DNA of 64,000 bases from UBA4782 sp034430215 (GCA_034430215.1 DAOUFE010000036.1:231459-295458); one strand, 5' to 3'; positions 17,209 through 25,583 are shown, counted from the stretch's first letter. Program-made: numbers and translations. The notes: generated by a model not told the origin, from the letters alone.

Positions 17209-18309
17209 TTAATATCGCAGCATCGCTCCGATATCGCCAGCTTTTTCCAGAATCTCGTTTTCCCGTGTAACCACTACACTACCGCCTTGCCTCCACACAA
17301 TACCTACTGCAGTATCGACAATATCCTCAACTTTATCCATTTTTGTGCCACATGTCTTACAGGTATTTCGCTGCAGTGAAGTGATCCATCCGCATGATGG
17401 GCAGATATGACCTTCAGCGTGTAGCTTCTCATTCATGATCAGCGTCTGTACTTTACCCTGATGCACATCCTGCAATACCTTTTCCAACCCAACGCTGGCA
17501 TTCGCGCCCTTGGCAGCCTGGGTGATCAGTTCATTAACTTTTTTCCGTTCATGAATAATCTGTTTTTCACGGCCAATCTGCATAGCTTTTGCCAAAACTT
17601 CAGATTGGCTGGCAGTCATTCCCATAGCAAAAGTGCCAACCACAAGTGCCTGCCAAAATTTCGGTAACGCATTTTGAAACTGGTTCACCGTCTCATCTGT
17701 ACCACCAATTATGACACGGCGCACATTATTCTGTTCAAAGAAGTGGGCTGCAAATTCAGCAATATCCTTGATATTCCTATCTACCAACTCTTCTGCATGA
17801 CGGGTTCGCCCTGCTATTCCCCCCATTCTTCCAGGGAAAGTAGAAGCCCCGCCCCGCTTGACATGCTTTACAACTTCTCCCATTACGCCTTCCTGCTCAC
17901 GAAGCTCTCCCAGGTGAAAATAGAACAAGCGGGCACCTTGTTTATCTACCAGTACAACTCCATAACCTCCATAATCATCCAGTAGATCTACAAGGGGTTT
18001 TACAACAGGACGGTTGCCAACTGCTATCAGGTCATTTACAGGTATGGCAAGGGAAAAAGTTTTAAACATCTTTTGTGGAGCACATGAAAAAACTGCAACC
18101 CCACGTCCCACCCAATTGAATTCATCATTAAAATAATGCGCAATCGCCTGCGCATCTGCTGGCAGGTCGATCCTTTTCAGCATGTTACGCAGGCGAAGTT
18201 TATAATAATCCGCATTTCCGGCTGTGGGGTCCGTGTTCAAGTAAACACTTAATACCGGTTCCACTGATGACACAGCTAATAGATCACTTAAATCTTTATC
18301 AGCAAACAC
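17209..18309 (-). CDS. Vms1/eRF1-like bacterial release-factor homologue (baeRF family)
   Basis: The product is 366 aa. The start is GTG 18309, with AGGAGG 5 bases upstream. The N-terminal third (EPVLSVYLNTDP ... YKLRLRNMLKRI) and the middle domain (VVLVDKQGARLFYFHLGELRE) match the pattern of bacterial archaeo-eukaryotic release factor (baeRF) proteins. A third domain contains VRRVIIGGTDETVNQF. A C-terminal zinc ribbon uses Cys303, Cys306, Cys317 and Cys320. Such proteins are proposed to act on stalled ribosomes or peptidyl-tRNA. No GGQ motif is visible in the expected loop, so peptidyl-tRNA hydrolysis is unproven. Neighbours are a protease and a co-chaperone, consistent with quality control. 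Confidence 0.65.
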   Translation of the reverse strand: MFADKDLSDLLAVSSVEPVLSVYLNTDPTAGNADYYKLRLRNMLKRIDLPADAQAIAHYFNDEFNWVGRGVAVFSCAPQKMFKTFSLAIPVNDLIAVGNRPVVKPLVDLLDDYGGYGVVLVDKQGARLFYFHLGELREQEGVMGEVVKHVKRGGASTFPGRMGGIAGRTRHAEELVDRNIKDIAEFAAHFFEQNNVRRVIIGGTDETVNQFQNALPKFWQALVVGTFAMGMTASQSEVLAKAMQIGREKQIIHERKKVNELITQAAKGANASVGLEKVLQDVHQGKVQTLIMNEKLHAEGHICPSCGWITSLQRNTCKTCGTKMDKVEDIVDTAVGIVWRQGGSVVVTRENEILEKAGDIGAMLRY

Positions 18310-18401
18310 AGATACCTCCTTCTAAAGAAACACGGTTACCGCTTTTACTGGTATTCGATTTTTTACTGCTGATACTACTTCCCAGCAGGCATCTGACCTG
18401 A

Positions 18402-19580
18402 TCAGGGTCGCTTTTCGAGTGTGACTGTCACCTCCATTTGTTTATTATCACGAACGATTGTTAATTTAATTGTATCACCTACAGATTTATTATTCATCAT
18501 GTAACTGATCAATTGAGAGAAATTGTATATAGGGATGTCATCTGCTGCAATAATCAAATCACCACCGGCTAATAATCCAGAAATGGATGTTTCTGTCGTT
18601 CCACCGCGAATGCCCGCCTTGGCTGCAGGTCCGCCTGCAACTGCTTGTAAAACATAGGCTCCGTTTGGATATGTAATTCCCAACGCTTCCATCTGGGTAA
18701 GGTTTAACTCATCCACAGGAGTTATTCCCAGATAGGGGTAATCGTAATAACCTTTGGTAATCAGGTTTGGTACCACCCGTTTGATCAGGTTGATGGATGT
18801 AGCATACCCAATGCCAGTACTGATCGCACTTCCCGATATGGTAACACCTGTTGTTTCAATCGCCCGGTTAACACCAATCACTTCACCGTTAAGGTTAAGA
18901 AGCGGTCCTCCTGAGTTACCTGGATTGATTAAAGCATCTGTTTGAATGATGTCACCAGCAGAATACTTACCACCTGCACTGCCCGGCACATCGCGTATCG
19001 AAGACAACACTCTGCCTTTTGCCGATACTATACCCATTGTCATTGTCCCGTTCAATCCAAACGGATTCCCAATAGCGATCACGGTCTGTCCCACCTGTAA
19101 AGCATCAGAATCGCCCAGTGTCAGAGGAAATAGATTGGACGGATCGGTATCTACCTTGATGATCGCCAGATCAGTGTCACCATCTGTAGCGATCACTTCT
19201 CCGTAAACTTTGATCCCCGATGGGAAATCTACTTCTACCGATTCTGCATCTTCTACAACATGGTAATTCGTTATGATATGTCCTTCTGTGTCATAAACAA
19301 AACCAGATCCCAATGCCCCGCCATCAGCAGTTCTGGTTTGAATGCAAACCACACCAGGATTCACCCTGGCGTATAACCCCGTAAGGGCAGCATCCAGATC
19401 ATTCAGATCACCAGTAACCACGGGTGTCAGGTTGCGTGTTGGGGTGGGGATCATAGGTACTGTTGTTGCTGTAGGCTCAGAAGCCTTGGTCGAAAGTAGC
19501 CCTTCAGTGCTACTTATGGTACACGCCATTGCAACAAACAGAAGTATTGCACAAATTACTATGATCTTAACTTTTCGCAT
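18402..19580 (-). CDS. HtrA-like S1C serine protease lipoprotein with PDZ domain
   Basis: The product is 392 aa from ATG 19580, preceded by GGAGG; a TTG 12 bases upstream overlaps that RBS. The signal peptide ends in lipobox AMAC (lipidated Cys20), followed by a Thr/Pro-rich linker. The trypsin-like domain has His107 (NYHVVED), Asp137 (DGDTDLAI) and Ser223 (NPGNSGGPLL). One PDZ domain spans about 295-385. It should degrade or refold misfolded proteins at the outer face of the membrane. It is 22 bases downstream of the DnaJ-type gene, so stress co-expression is likely. Confidence 0.93.
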   Translation of the reverse strand: MRKVKIIVICAILLFVAMACTISSTEGLLSTKASEPTATTVPMIPTPTRNLTPVVTGDLNDLDAALTGLYARVNPGVVCIQTRTADGGALGSGFVYDTEGHIITNYHVVEDAESVEVDFPSGIKVYGEVIATDGDTDLAIIKVDTDPSNLFPLTLGDSDALQVGQTVIAIGNPFGLNGTMTMGIVSAKGRVLSSIRDVPGSAGGKYSAGDIIQTDALINPGNSGGPLLNLNGEVIGVNRAIETTGVTISGSAISTGIGYATSINLIKRVVPNLITKGYYDYPYLGITPVDELNLTQMEALGITYPNGAYVLQAVAGGPAAKAGIRGGTTETSISGLLAGGDLIIAADDIPIYNFSQLISYMMNNKSVGDTIKLTIVRDNKQMEVTVTLEKRP

Positions 19581-19602
19581 TCTTACCTCCAACGGGGAAA
19601 AA

Positions 19603-20553
19603 TTAATTCATTCCCCGCAATTGTTCGAATAATTTTCGTTGTGAATCGGTCAATTTCCGTGGAAGATTGACTTTGATCCGGGCATACATATCACCATATT
19701 GCCCTTTTGATCTTAATTCTGGCATTCCGAGTTTTGCTAACCGAATGGTTTGACCAGGTTGGGTGCCTGCTGGAATGGTTAACACTACTTTACCGGTCAT
19801 TGTAGGTACTGTTACTTCACCACCTAACACAGCCTGATAGAGATCGATCTCCACATCAGTATAAAGATCATTCCCTTTTCGTTCAAACTGTGCGTCTGGT
19901 TCTACCTGAATTATCAGATAGATATCAGCTGCCCTGCCATCAGGTCCTTTCGGACCAATCCCGGCTATTCTTACTTTGGAACCAGTCTTTACACCTGCAG
20001 GAATGGATACTTCCAATTTGCGGCCATCGATTTGCATCATGCGTTGAGCACCATGATATGCTTCAAACAAACTGATACTGATCGGCTGTTCATATACATG
20101 AGGTTGGGCGGCTGCACGACGAGTCGAAGTTCTACCAGTTGTGTAGGGGGCACCTCCCATACCCATTCCTCCAAAAATTGACTGGAAGAAATCTGAGAAG
20201 CCAGTTCCAAACAAGTCTTCCAGATTTCCAACTTCCACCCGTGTTCTGCCTCCTGCTGGACCTCCCGCAGACCGGGTGACCCATTCATCCCAATTAAAGT
20301 TCCCCGGCTGTCCACCACGCTGTTGCCAGCTTTGGTAAGAATCACCTAATTGGTCATAACGGGCACGCTTCGTTTTATCGCTTAATACCTCGTATGCCTC
20401 ATTGATATCTTTAAATTTTTCTTCAGCCTGTTTATTACCAGGATTGCGGTCAGGGTGGTATTTCATCGCCAATTTCCGATAGGCGCGTTTAATTTCATCA
20501 TCATTGGCGGTTCTTTCCACCCCTAATAGTTTATAGTAATCTCGATATTCCAT
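19603..20553 (-). CDS. DnaJ-type co-chaperone, CbpA-like (no zinc finger)
   Basis: The product is 316 aa. The J domain occupies 1-70 with HPD at 33-35. A Gly-rich linker (75-150) precedes two C-terminal substrate-binding domains (about 160-315), including the QPGQTIRLAKLGMPE turn. No CxxCxGxG repeats are present, so it is a class B, CbpA-like protein that stimulates DnaK. It is the first gene of a leftward group with an HtrA-like protease and possibly the release-factor-like protein. Confidence 0.93.
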   Translation of the reverse strand: MEYRDYYKLLGVERTANDDEIKRAYRKLAMKYHPDRNPGNKQAEEKFKDINEAYEVLSDKTKRARYDQLGDSYQSWQQRGGQPGNFNWDEWVTRSAGGPAGGRTRVEVGNLEDLFGTGFSDFFQSIFGGMGMGGAPYTTGRTSTRRAAAQPHVYEQPISISLFEAYHGAQRMMQIDGRKLEVSIPAGVKTGSKVRIAGIGPKGPDGRAADIYLIIQVEPDAQFERKGNDLYTDVEIDLYQAVLGGEVTVPTMTGKVVLTIPAGTQPGQTIRLAKLGMPELRSKGQYGDMYARIKVNLPRKLTDSQRKLFEQLRGMN

Positions 20554-20934
20554 GAATTCATTTTAGCTTTGCCATGTCCAAAGTCAAGGGGAAGAGGCAA
20601 TAATTAACACAATTCTTACTATATTCAAAGCACTTCCACAGCAATGAAGTAAAAACACAGTGCCTCCACTGGTAGCCATAATACCAGTGGAGGCACTCGC
20701 CAAAGGAGGAGACACGATGTCAGATGAGCGGTCCGATTGATTCGTCTCCAATTGAATAATACTCGAATTCCACCAGAAGCGATAAGAATTTCGTCACCCT
20801 TTGGGTGGTGACTTTACGCCAAATCTGTCTGACAATGTGGTATGGATTCGCTTTGTAAATGCTTTTCCGGTTATTTGTAACCGATCCCTGGCGGAAAACA
20901 ATTCATTTAACTTCGATCAGGACTTATGCCCGTG
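20554..20934. other. Intergenic region with clustered RNA-like hairpins
   Basis: This 381-base gap between two leftward genes has no protein gene of ordinary size. It holds the second copy of the stem-loop/AAGGAGGAGA element (20659-20712), a 7-codon ORF at 20717-20740 and a further hairpin at 20793-20812. The density of complementary segments on the + strand suggests a small structured transcript. Confidence 0.5.
20659..20812 (+). ncRNA. Candidate structured RNA: stem-loop plus AAGGAGGAGA element, copy 2, with a 7-codon ORF
   Basis: AGTGCCTCCACTGGTA (20659-20674) pairs perfectly over 16 bp with 20682-20697 around a 7-nt loop. A 5-nt spacer then leads to AAGGAGGAG (20703-20711). Five bases later is ATG TCA GAT GAG CGG TCC, ending in TGA at 20738-20740 (MSDERSD). 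GGAGAC (20708-20713) can pair with GTCTCC (20744-20749), enclosing the mini-ORF and hiding part of the SD. A third hairpin, GTCACC/GGTGAC, lies at 20793-20812. Stem, loop and spacer lengths match copy 1 in loop and spacer. Function is inference. Confidence 0.45.
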
Positions 20935-21351
20935 TTACAAAGCTTTTAAAAACGACGAAACAAGATTTATTAATTCGCCAGGATATTGATACGCATAAAC
21001 TTGCTGCAGAGGACTGGGATTGCCAAGGATCATCTTGGAAACTTTTCTATCTTTGCGATAGCAACATAAAACAGGCTTGTTATAAAGGTTAGCCAACGCA
21101 ATTTCATACCCCACTCCATGAGACGGAGTGCTCACCTCGGCTATCAATGCATCGCACTCCTGTACCCATTGCACATCTCTTGCATAAATCTCTTCTGCAG
21201 AAACTACTTTTTCCAGGTCAAGAACTTCTGGGCTGGATAAATGAGCAGTAGGGACGATATGTCCTGCTTCAATCAGATAATTGACAATTGTAGAATAAGC
21301 TTCTTGGTCTTGACGACCGCCAGTAATGGAACAAGAGAAGTAAATGTTCAT
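20935..21351 (-). CDS. DNPH1-like 2'-deoxynucleoside 5'-phosphate N-hydrolase
   Basis: The product is 138 aa. The start MNIYFSCSITGGRQDQ matches the nucleotide-binding GSIRGGRED motif of mammalian Rcl/DNPH1. DVQWVQECDALIAEV matches its DLNWL...ADVVVAEV region (Asp59). STPSHGVGYEIALA contains the catalytic Glu83 in the GVGYE motif. These enzymes cleave the N-glycosidic bond of deoxynucleoside 5'-monophosphates, a nucleotide-sanitising role in the cytoplasm. It stands alone with a long upstream spacer. A nucleoside 2-deoxyribosyltransferase is the alternative, but the GVGYE context favours DNPH1. Confidence 0.82.
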   Translation of the reverse strand: MNIYFSCSITGGRQDQEAYSTIVNYLIEAGHIVPTAHLSSPEVLDLEKVVSAEEIYARDVQWVQECDALIAEVSTPSHGVGYEIALANLYNKPVLCCYRKDRKVSKMILGNPSPLQQVYAYQYPGELINLVSSFLKAL

Positions 21352-21457
21352 TTACAAAATTATACCAATGAAGTATGGTTGCAGCGAATTGTGATAAAAA
21401 TATAAGAAAGCTATCGATATTTTTAGGTGATAAAAATCTCTTGACTTTGAGAAAGAT

Positions 21458-21484
21458 TTGTCAGACAATTATTGGGTGTATAAT
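21458..21484 (+). promoter_or_regulatory. Probable promoter of the sortase gene
   Basis: TTGTCA (21458-21463) and TATAAT (21479-21484) are separated by 15 bases and lie 15 bases upstream of the sortase ATG. The -10 is perfect and the -35 is one base from consensus, but the spacing is short. Confidence 0.4.
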
Positions 21485-21498
21485 CACAGAAAGTTCCT

Positions 21499-22395
21499 AT
21501 GGCAAAACGCCGTTCGATCAATGATCTTTCAGTAGCAGAATTACGCCGCCTTCTGGTTGAAAAACAGCGCAAAGAACGGGAAGAGCGTTTGAATCACTTT
21601 CGCCAGACAGGTAGAGTAGTTAAGTTTACCTCGGCTTCAGCTCCAGTCGAAAATTCAGCTACTGAAGAAGAAATTTTCCTTGATGATACTACTTCTGAAA
21701 AACCCAAGAAAGCACGCGGAAAATTTGATCGCTTTCTTCTCGGGGTTGAAATTTTAACTGTAGTTGGGCTGGCTTTTATCCTGCTCAATGGTGCAAATGT
21801 ATTGCGTAATTTGAACCGTGAAGTCGCTTCCTCTATAACGCAACCTACTCTGGCTCCAACCGCCTTGATCTCAGCTGTAATCTTGCCTTCAGGCCACACC
21901 CCTCCAAATTCGCCTGAAGGGGTACAACCAAATGATGCAGAAATTCCGGAACATCTCCGTCCTTTAGTGCAAAGCCTTGCAAACTTACCAATTCCCACCG
22001 CAGGACCTGAACAGGCGGTTAGAATCCAGATTCCATCCATTGATGTAGATGCCTCAGTGGTACAAGGTGATAGCTGGGAACAGTTGAAAAAAGGCGTTGG
22101 GCAACATGCTGGTTCAGCCAACCCGGGTGAAGCTGGAAATGTGATCCTATCAGCTCACAATGATGTGTTCGGTGAAATCTTTCGTAATTTAGACCGGCTG
22201 CAACCAGGTGACGAGATCATTCTGTTCACTAACCTGCAGTCATATACGTATATAGTCGATCAAACCCTCATTGTTGAGCCAACCCAGGTCGAAGTTCTAT
22301 CACCAACTCATGATGGTGTGGTAACATTAATATCCTGCTATCCATACCTGGTAGATAACAAACGGATCGTTGTGATAGCAAAATTACAGGAATAA
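21499..22395 (+). CDS. Sortase with long cytoplasmic N-terminal extension
   Basis: The product is 298 aa. Residues 1-77 are Lys/Arg/Glu-rich and cytoplasmic, followed by one membrane helix (78-98) and a Pro/Thr linker. The catalytic domain spans about 172-297 with His220 (LSAHND), Cys280 (TLISCYPY) and Arg289 (NKRIVV), the complete sortase triad. Transpeptidases of this class join surface proteins or pilins via an LPxTG-like signal. No LPxTG substrate gene is visible in the window. A small membrane protein gene follows after 21 bases and a strong terminator closes the unit. Class D/E is likely. Confidence 0.88.
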   Translation: MAKRRSINDLSVAELRRLLVEKQRKEREERLNHFRQTGRVVKFTSASAPVENSATEEEIFLDDTTSEKPKKARGKFDRFLLGVEILTVVGLAFILLNGANVLRNLNREVASSITQPTLAPTALISAVILPSGHTPPNSPEGVQPNDAEIPEHLRPLVQSLANLPIPTAGPEQAVRIQIPSIDVDASVVQGDSWEQLKKGVGQHAGSANPGEAGNVILSAHNDVFGEIFRNLDRLQPGDEIILFTNLQSYTYIVDQTLIVEPTQVEVLSPTHDGVVTLISCYPYLVDNKRIVVIAKLQE

Positions 22396-22416
22396 CCTCT
22401 GAATTCAGGAGATACT

Positions 22417-22659
22417 ATGGCAAAGAAATATAAACGAAATGTTTCAAAATCAACACCTGCTGTAACAAAAGCGGTTGAAGTAAAAGCCGAATCAGCAAAC
22501 GGTGTGGTCAAACCTCGCGCAGCAACCGTAAGCAGCAACCGGTTTGGAGTAACCTTCAACCCTGATTATGAGCCAGTAAAGAAAGACCTGACACGGATCG
22601 GTATCATGGCAGGTTCTTTCTTCGTAATCCTGATCGCCTTGACCTTCTTCTTAAGATAA
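22417..22659 (+). CDS. Small single-pass membrane protein, function unknown
   Basis: The product is 80 aa: a basic N-terminus (MAKKYKRNVSK), a polar Ala/Val/Glu-rich middle, and a C-terminal hydrophobic helix (about 61-79) ending LRstop. CAGGAG lies upstream of the ATG. It shares a transcript with the sortase and ends 19 bases before a perfect hairpin terminator. The N-in topology with tiny C-terminal exposure recalls accessory membrane peptides. I do not recognise a family. Confidence 0.6.
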   Translation: MAKKYKRNVSKSTPAVTKAVEVKAESANGVVKPRAATVSSNRFGVTFNPDYEPVKKDLTRIGIMAGSFFVILIALTFFLR

Positions 22660-22678
22660 GCAAATCATAAAGTATAGG

Positions 22679-22709
22679 AAAAGACAGGAAACTGTCTTTT
22701 CTCTTTTTG
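22679..22709 (+). terminator. Rho-independent terminator after the sortase unit
   Basis: AAAAGACAG (22679-22687) pairs perfectly with CTGTCTTTT (22692-22700) around a GAAA tetraloop, followed by CTCTTTTTG. Confidence 0.85.
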
Positions 22710-22794
22710 TAACCTTAACATTAACTACTCGCAGTTAACAAATAACCTTTTCGTAATCATTACGTATTCAACTCAACCAAAACAGGAGGTAAAA

Positions 22795-23862
22795 ATGTCA
22801 CCAATGTTCGTCCCCGGTCCCGTTGATGTTGCACCAGAGGTTCTGGCTGCGCAGACGAAACCGATGATCCCCCATCGTAGCAAAGATTTTGAAGCAATCT
22901 TTCAACGCACGGGAGAGAAACTGCAAAAAATCTTTTTTACGCAGTATCGCGTATTCCAGGGTTCCCATTCTGGTTCAGGCATGCAAGAAGCCGGTATCAG
23001 AAATTTTGTGAACGAGGATGTTCTTTGTTGTGTCAATGGTGCTTTTTCTGACCGATGGTTTAATGTCGCCGCCAGTAACGGCAAAAAAGCAGATACCTTA
23101 TCTGTTGATTGGGGTCAGGCGATCACCCCTGATATGCTGGCAGATGCCCTGAAGAAAAAGCATTATGAAGCGGTTACCATTGTTCATAATGAAACTTCAA
23201 CTGGCGTTGAAAACCCGGTGAAAGACCTGTGCAAAGTCGTCCAGGAGATTAGCCCGGACACATTGGTTTTGGTAGACGCAGTCTCATCATTGGCAGGTGT
23301 GAAGATTGAAATGGATGCCTGGGGAATCGATTTCCTGCTCACTTCATCACAAAAATGCTTCGCCTTACCACCAGGACTTTCTTTTGCTGGCACTTCTGAT
23401 CGGGCAATGAAAAAGGCAGAAACAGTTGCTAATCGTGGCTGGTATTTTGATCTGTTGCTTATGGAGAAACATCGCAACAAAGATTCAACCCCCATGACTC
23501 CTGCAATGTCATTGATCTATGCCTTGGACCTCCAATTGGATCGCATCCTGGCAGAAGGATTAGATGCCCGCTTCGAACGACATGCTGCCATGTCAAAGCG
23601 TGTACAGGATTGGTGTATCAGTCATGGTATGGATCCCCTTGCACCAGCACCCTATAGATCAAAGACGGTTGTGACTGTGAATAATACCAAGGGTTGGGTA
23701 ATAGGTGATTTGAATAAGTTCCTACAACAGCGTGGTATGCGCATCGCCAATGGGTATGGCAAGTTGAAAGAAGTTACCATGCGTATTGCCACCATGGGTG
23801 AAACCCAGATGAGCGATATCGAAGCCTTGATCAAAGGTATGGAAGATTTCATGGCGCAGTAA
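22795..23862 (+). CDS. Class V PLP aminotransferase (alanine-glyoxylate/serine-pyruvate type)
   Basis: The product is 355 aa. AGGAGG (22784-22789) supports ATG 22795. Family landmarks: FVPGPVDVAPEVL near the N-terminus, HNETSTGVENP (131-141), DAVSSLAG (161-168) with the PLP-stabilising Asp, and the Schiff-base Lys187 in SSQKCFALPPGL. The C-terminal small domain ends with the RIATMGET motif. It probably interconverts glyoxylate or pyruvate with an amino acid donor such as alanine or serine. Substrate cannot be fixed from sequence. The gene is monocistronic, with its own terminator. Confidence 0.85.
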   Translation: MSPMFVPGPVDVAPEVLAAQTKPMIPHRSKDFEAIFQRTGEKLQKIFFTQYRVFQGSHSGSGMQEAGIRNFVNEDVLCCVNGAFSDRWFNVAASNGKKADTLSVDWGQAITPDMLADALKKKHYEAVTIVHNETSTGVENPVKDLCKVVQEISPDTLVLVDAVSSLAGVKIEMDAWGIDFLLTSSQKCFALPPGLSFAGTSDRAMKKAETVANRGWYFDLLLMEKHRNKDSTPMTPAMSLIYALDLQLDRILAEGLDARFERHAAMSKRVQDWCISHGMDPLAPAPYRSKTVVTVNNTKGWVIGDLNKFLQQRGMRIANGYGKLKEVTMRIATMGETQMSDIEALIKGMEDFMAQ

Positions 23863-23883
23863 TATTGCAGCTAAAATTTAGAA

Positions 23884-23922
23884 AAACATCCCCTGAAGAA
23901 AAATTTAGGGGATGTTTATTTT
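23884..23922 (+). terminator. Rho-independent terminator of the aminotransferase gene
   Basis: AAACATCCCCT (23884-23894) pairs perfectly with AGGGGATGTTT (23907-23917), followed by ATTTTTAA. Confidence 0.8.
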
Positions 23923-23991
23923 TAAGGAATCTGAATAGATTAGTTCACTACCAGAATGGGTGAATGTATCCATCTTGCACATGCTCAAGTA

Positions 23992-24019
23992 TTGAAAGCT
24001 TCTTATAAAAACCTATAAT
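23992..24019 (+). promoter_or_regulatory. Sigma-70-like promoter of the SRPBCC-PDZ-DinB gene
   Basis: TTGAAA (23992-23997), a 16-base spacer and a perfect TATAAT (24014-24019). Transcription would begin near 24026. This rules out an in-frame ATG at 24018 as the start and supports ATG 24063. Confidence 0.6.
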
Positions 24020-24062
24020 GAAGATACGTATTGCGAACAAACTATGCATAAAGGAGTGGAAA

Positions 24063-25262
24063 ATGGCAAAGAGCAAGTTTCGTTTTCAAAAAGCTTTTAA
24101 AGCTCCGATCGCTGAAGTATATCGTGCCTTTACATCGCCCGTTGCATTGTCAGAATGGTTTTGCACAAAAGCTTTTGCAGAGCTGAAAGTTGATGGTCAC
24201 TTGGTAATATTCATGGAACAGGGGCAGGTCTACACTGGTAAATTTCAAAAAATTGAGCCAAATCGTAAATTAGTATTTACATGGCATGGGGATGAACCTG
24301 CAGGAACTCTGGTAAGCATCACGCTGGTTCCAAAGGATGATCTGGTACAACTAACATTGGATCATTCCGGTTTCGGTGAAGAACCTGAATGGCAAGATGC
24401 GTATAACAAGATCAAGGCATTTTGGGAAAGGGGATTTTTCAACCTTGAGTTGACTCTTACCACCGGAGAGGACGCCAGGGTCACGCGCAGACCAATGATG
24501 GGTATCTACCCCTCAGATGTTACTCCTGAGCTGGCAAAGAAGAAAGACTATCCAGTGGATCAGGGTGTCCGTATTGATTCGGTAATTCCTGGTATGGGGG
24601 CAGAAAAAGCAGGTCTCATGGAAGGGGATATTATTGTTCAAATAGGCAAATCACCTGTACCTAATAATGTCATCCTTCGACAGATTATTGACACATATCA
24701 TGCAGGAGATACTGCAAAATTTACGGTATACAGAGGGAATACTACTTTATCTACCGATGTGACATATGGCTTCTTTAAAGTCAGTGATATTCCCTTCGAT
24801 CCTCATGCACTTGCCAGGCAATTTCGTTCTAACATTCAGGAAGCCTATAACAATCTGAAAGAACTTTTTCATGGTACATCTGCTGAACAATGCAATGCCA
24901 GGCAAGAACCCGACTCATGGAGTGCTAACGAAGTCATAGCCCATCTCATTCATGGGCTGCGTGGTTTAGAGCAGTATATTCATGACCTGCTCTCCGATCA
25001 GACCAACTTCCCCACAGGATATGCGGATAATGCGTATGCAATGGTACTCGCAACAACGAAGGTGTACCCAACAAACCAGGAATTACTCGATGTGCTTCAC
25101 TCTAGCATTGAAGAGATTGCAATTTTGGTTGAAAATATTCCTGAAAATTTCTTAGTACATAAGGGCACATGGTGGAATATCGGTAATTCACTCATGAGCG
25201 TATCCAGACATATTGAAGGTCATTTTGACCAGATCAAGAAATCATTAACTGCAGGGAGATGA
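24063..25262 (+). CDS. Three-domain fusion: SRPBCC (AHSA1-like) - PDZ - DinB-like four-helix domain
   Basis: The product is 399 aa; AAGGAG before ATG 24063 sets the start. Residues 1-140 match AHSA1/SRPBCC proteins (VYRAFTSPVALSEWFCTKAFAEL, FTWHGDEPAGTLVSITLVP, WERGFFNLE). Residues 145-240 form a PDZ domain (GVRIDSVIPGMGAEKAGLMEGDIIVQIG). Residues 245-399 look like a DinB/DUF664 helical bundle, with WSANEVIAHLIHG and a final SRHIEGHFDQI carrying metal-type His residues. There is no signal peptide, so it is cytoplasmic. PDZ domains are unusual outside envelope proteins. The gene is monocistronic with its own promoter. Biochemical role unknown; ligand binding plus thiol or stress enzyme activity is speculation. 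Confidence 0.8.
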   Translation: MAKSKFRFQKAFKAPIAEVYRAFTSPVALSEWFCTKAFAELKVDGHLVIFMEQGQVYTGKFQKIEPNRKLVFTWHGDEPAGTLVSITLVPKDDLVQLTLDHSGFGEEPEWQDAYNKIKAFWERGFFNLELTLTTGEDARVTRRPMMGIYPSDVTPELAKKKDYPVDQGVRIDSVIPGMGAEKAGLMEGDIIVQIGKSPVPNNVILRQIIDTYHAGDTAKFTVYRGNTTLSTDVTYGFFKVSDIPFDPHALARQFRSNIQEAYNNLKELFHGTSAEQCNARQEPDSWSANEVIAHLIHGLRGLEQYIHDLLSDQTNFPTGYADNAYAMVLATTKVYPTNQELLDVLHSSIEEIAILVENIPENFLVHKGTWWNIGNSLMSVSRHIEGHFDQIKKSLTAGR

Positions 25263-25271
25263 CAAGGGTTT

Positions 25272-25583
25272 TTACGAGAGCCAGGTACCAATTTCTGCCC
25301 AGCAGTATTCCAAATGCGCACTTAACTCTTTTCCAAGCGGGCGTTTTATCTTGCGCATAATATAATCCATTAACTCAACGCCCCCAATATCATACAGGCG
25401 TTGTCCAATTTGCCTTGCCTGAATATTCCGGCATTGTGTATTAAACCCCCCACCTGAGTGTTCAGAAAGGAAGCCTTCTTTTTGACCGATACGCACCAGA
25501 TCATCAAACATCTTGTTTACTTCAGTACGTCTATCAGACGGGCAAGGCATTCCCCCACCGAAGAGATTTTGTAAGAAACTCAT
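25272..25583 (-). CDS. Conserved-looking small soluble protein, unknown function
   Basis: The product is 103 aa with no signal or membrane helix. It starts MSFLQNLFGGGMPCPSDRR and then has helical, mixed-charge sequence, with three Cys residues in total. It overlaps the preceding GT4 gene by ATGA, so it is translationally coupled to it. The FGGG turn and the RLYDIGGVELMDYIMRKI helix look like a real fold. I do not recognise a family and assign no function. Confidence 0.6.
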   Translation of the reverse strand: MSFLQNLFGGGMPCPSDRRTEVNKMFDDLVRIGQKEGFLSEHSGGGFNTQCRNIQARQIGQRLYDIGGVELMDYIMRKIKRPLGKELSAHLEYCWAEIGTWLS

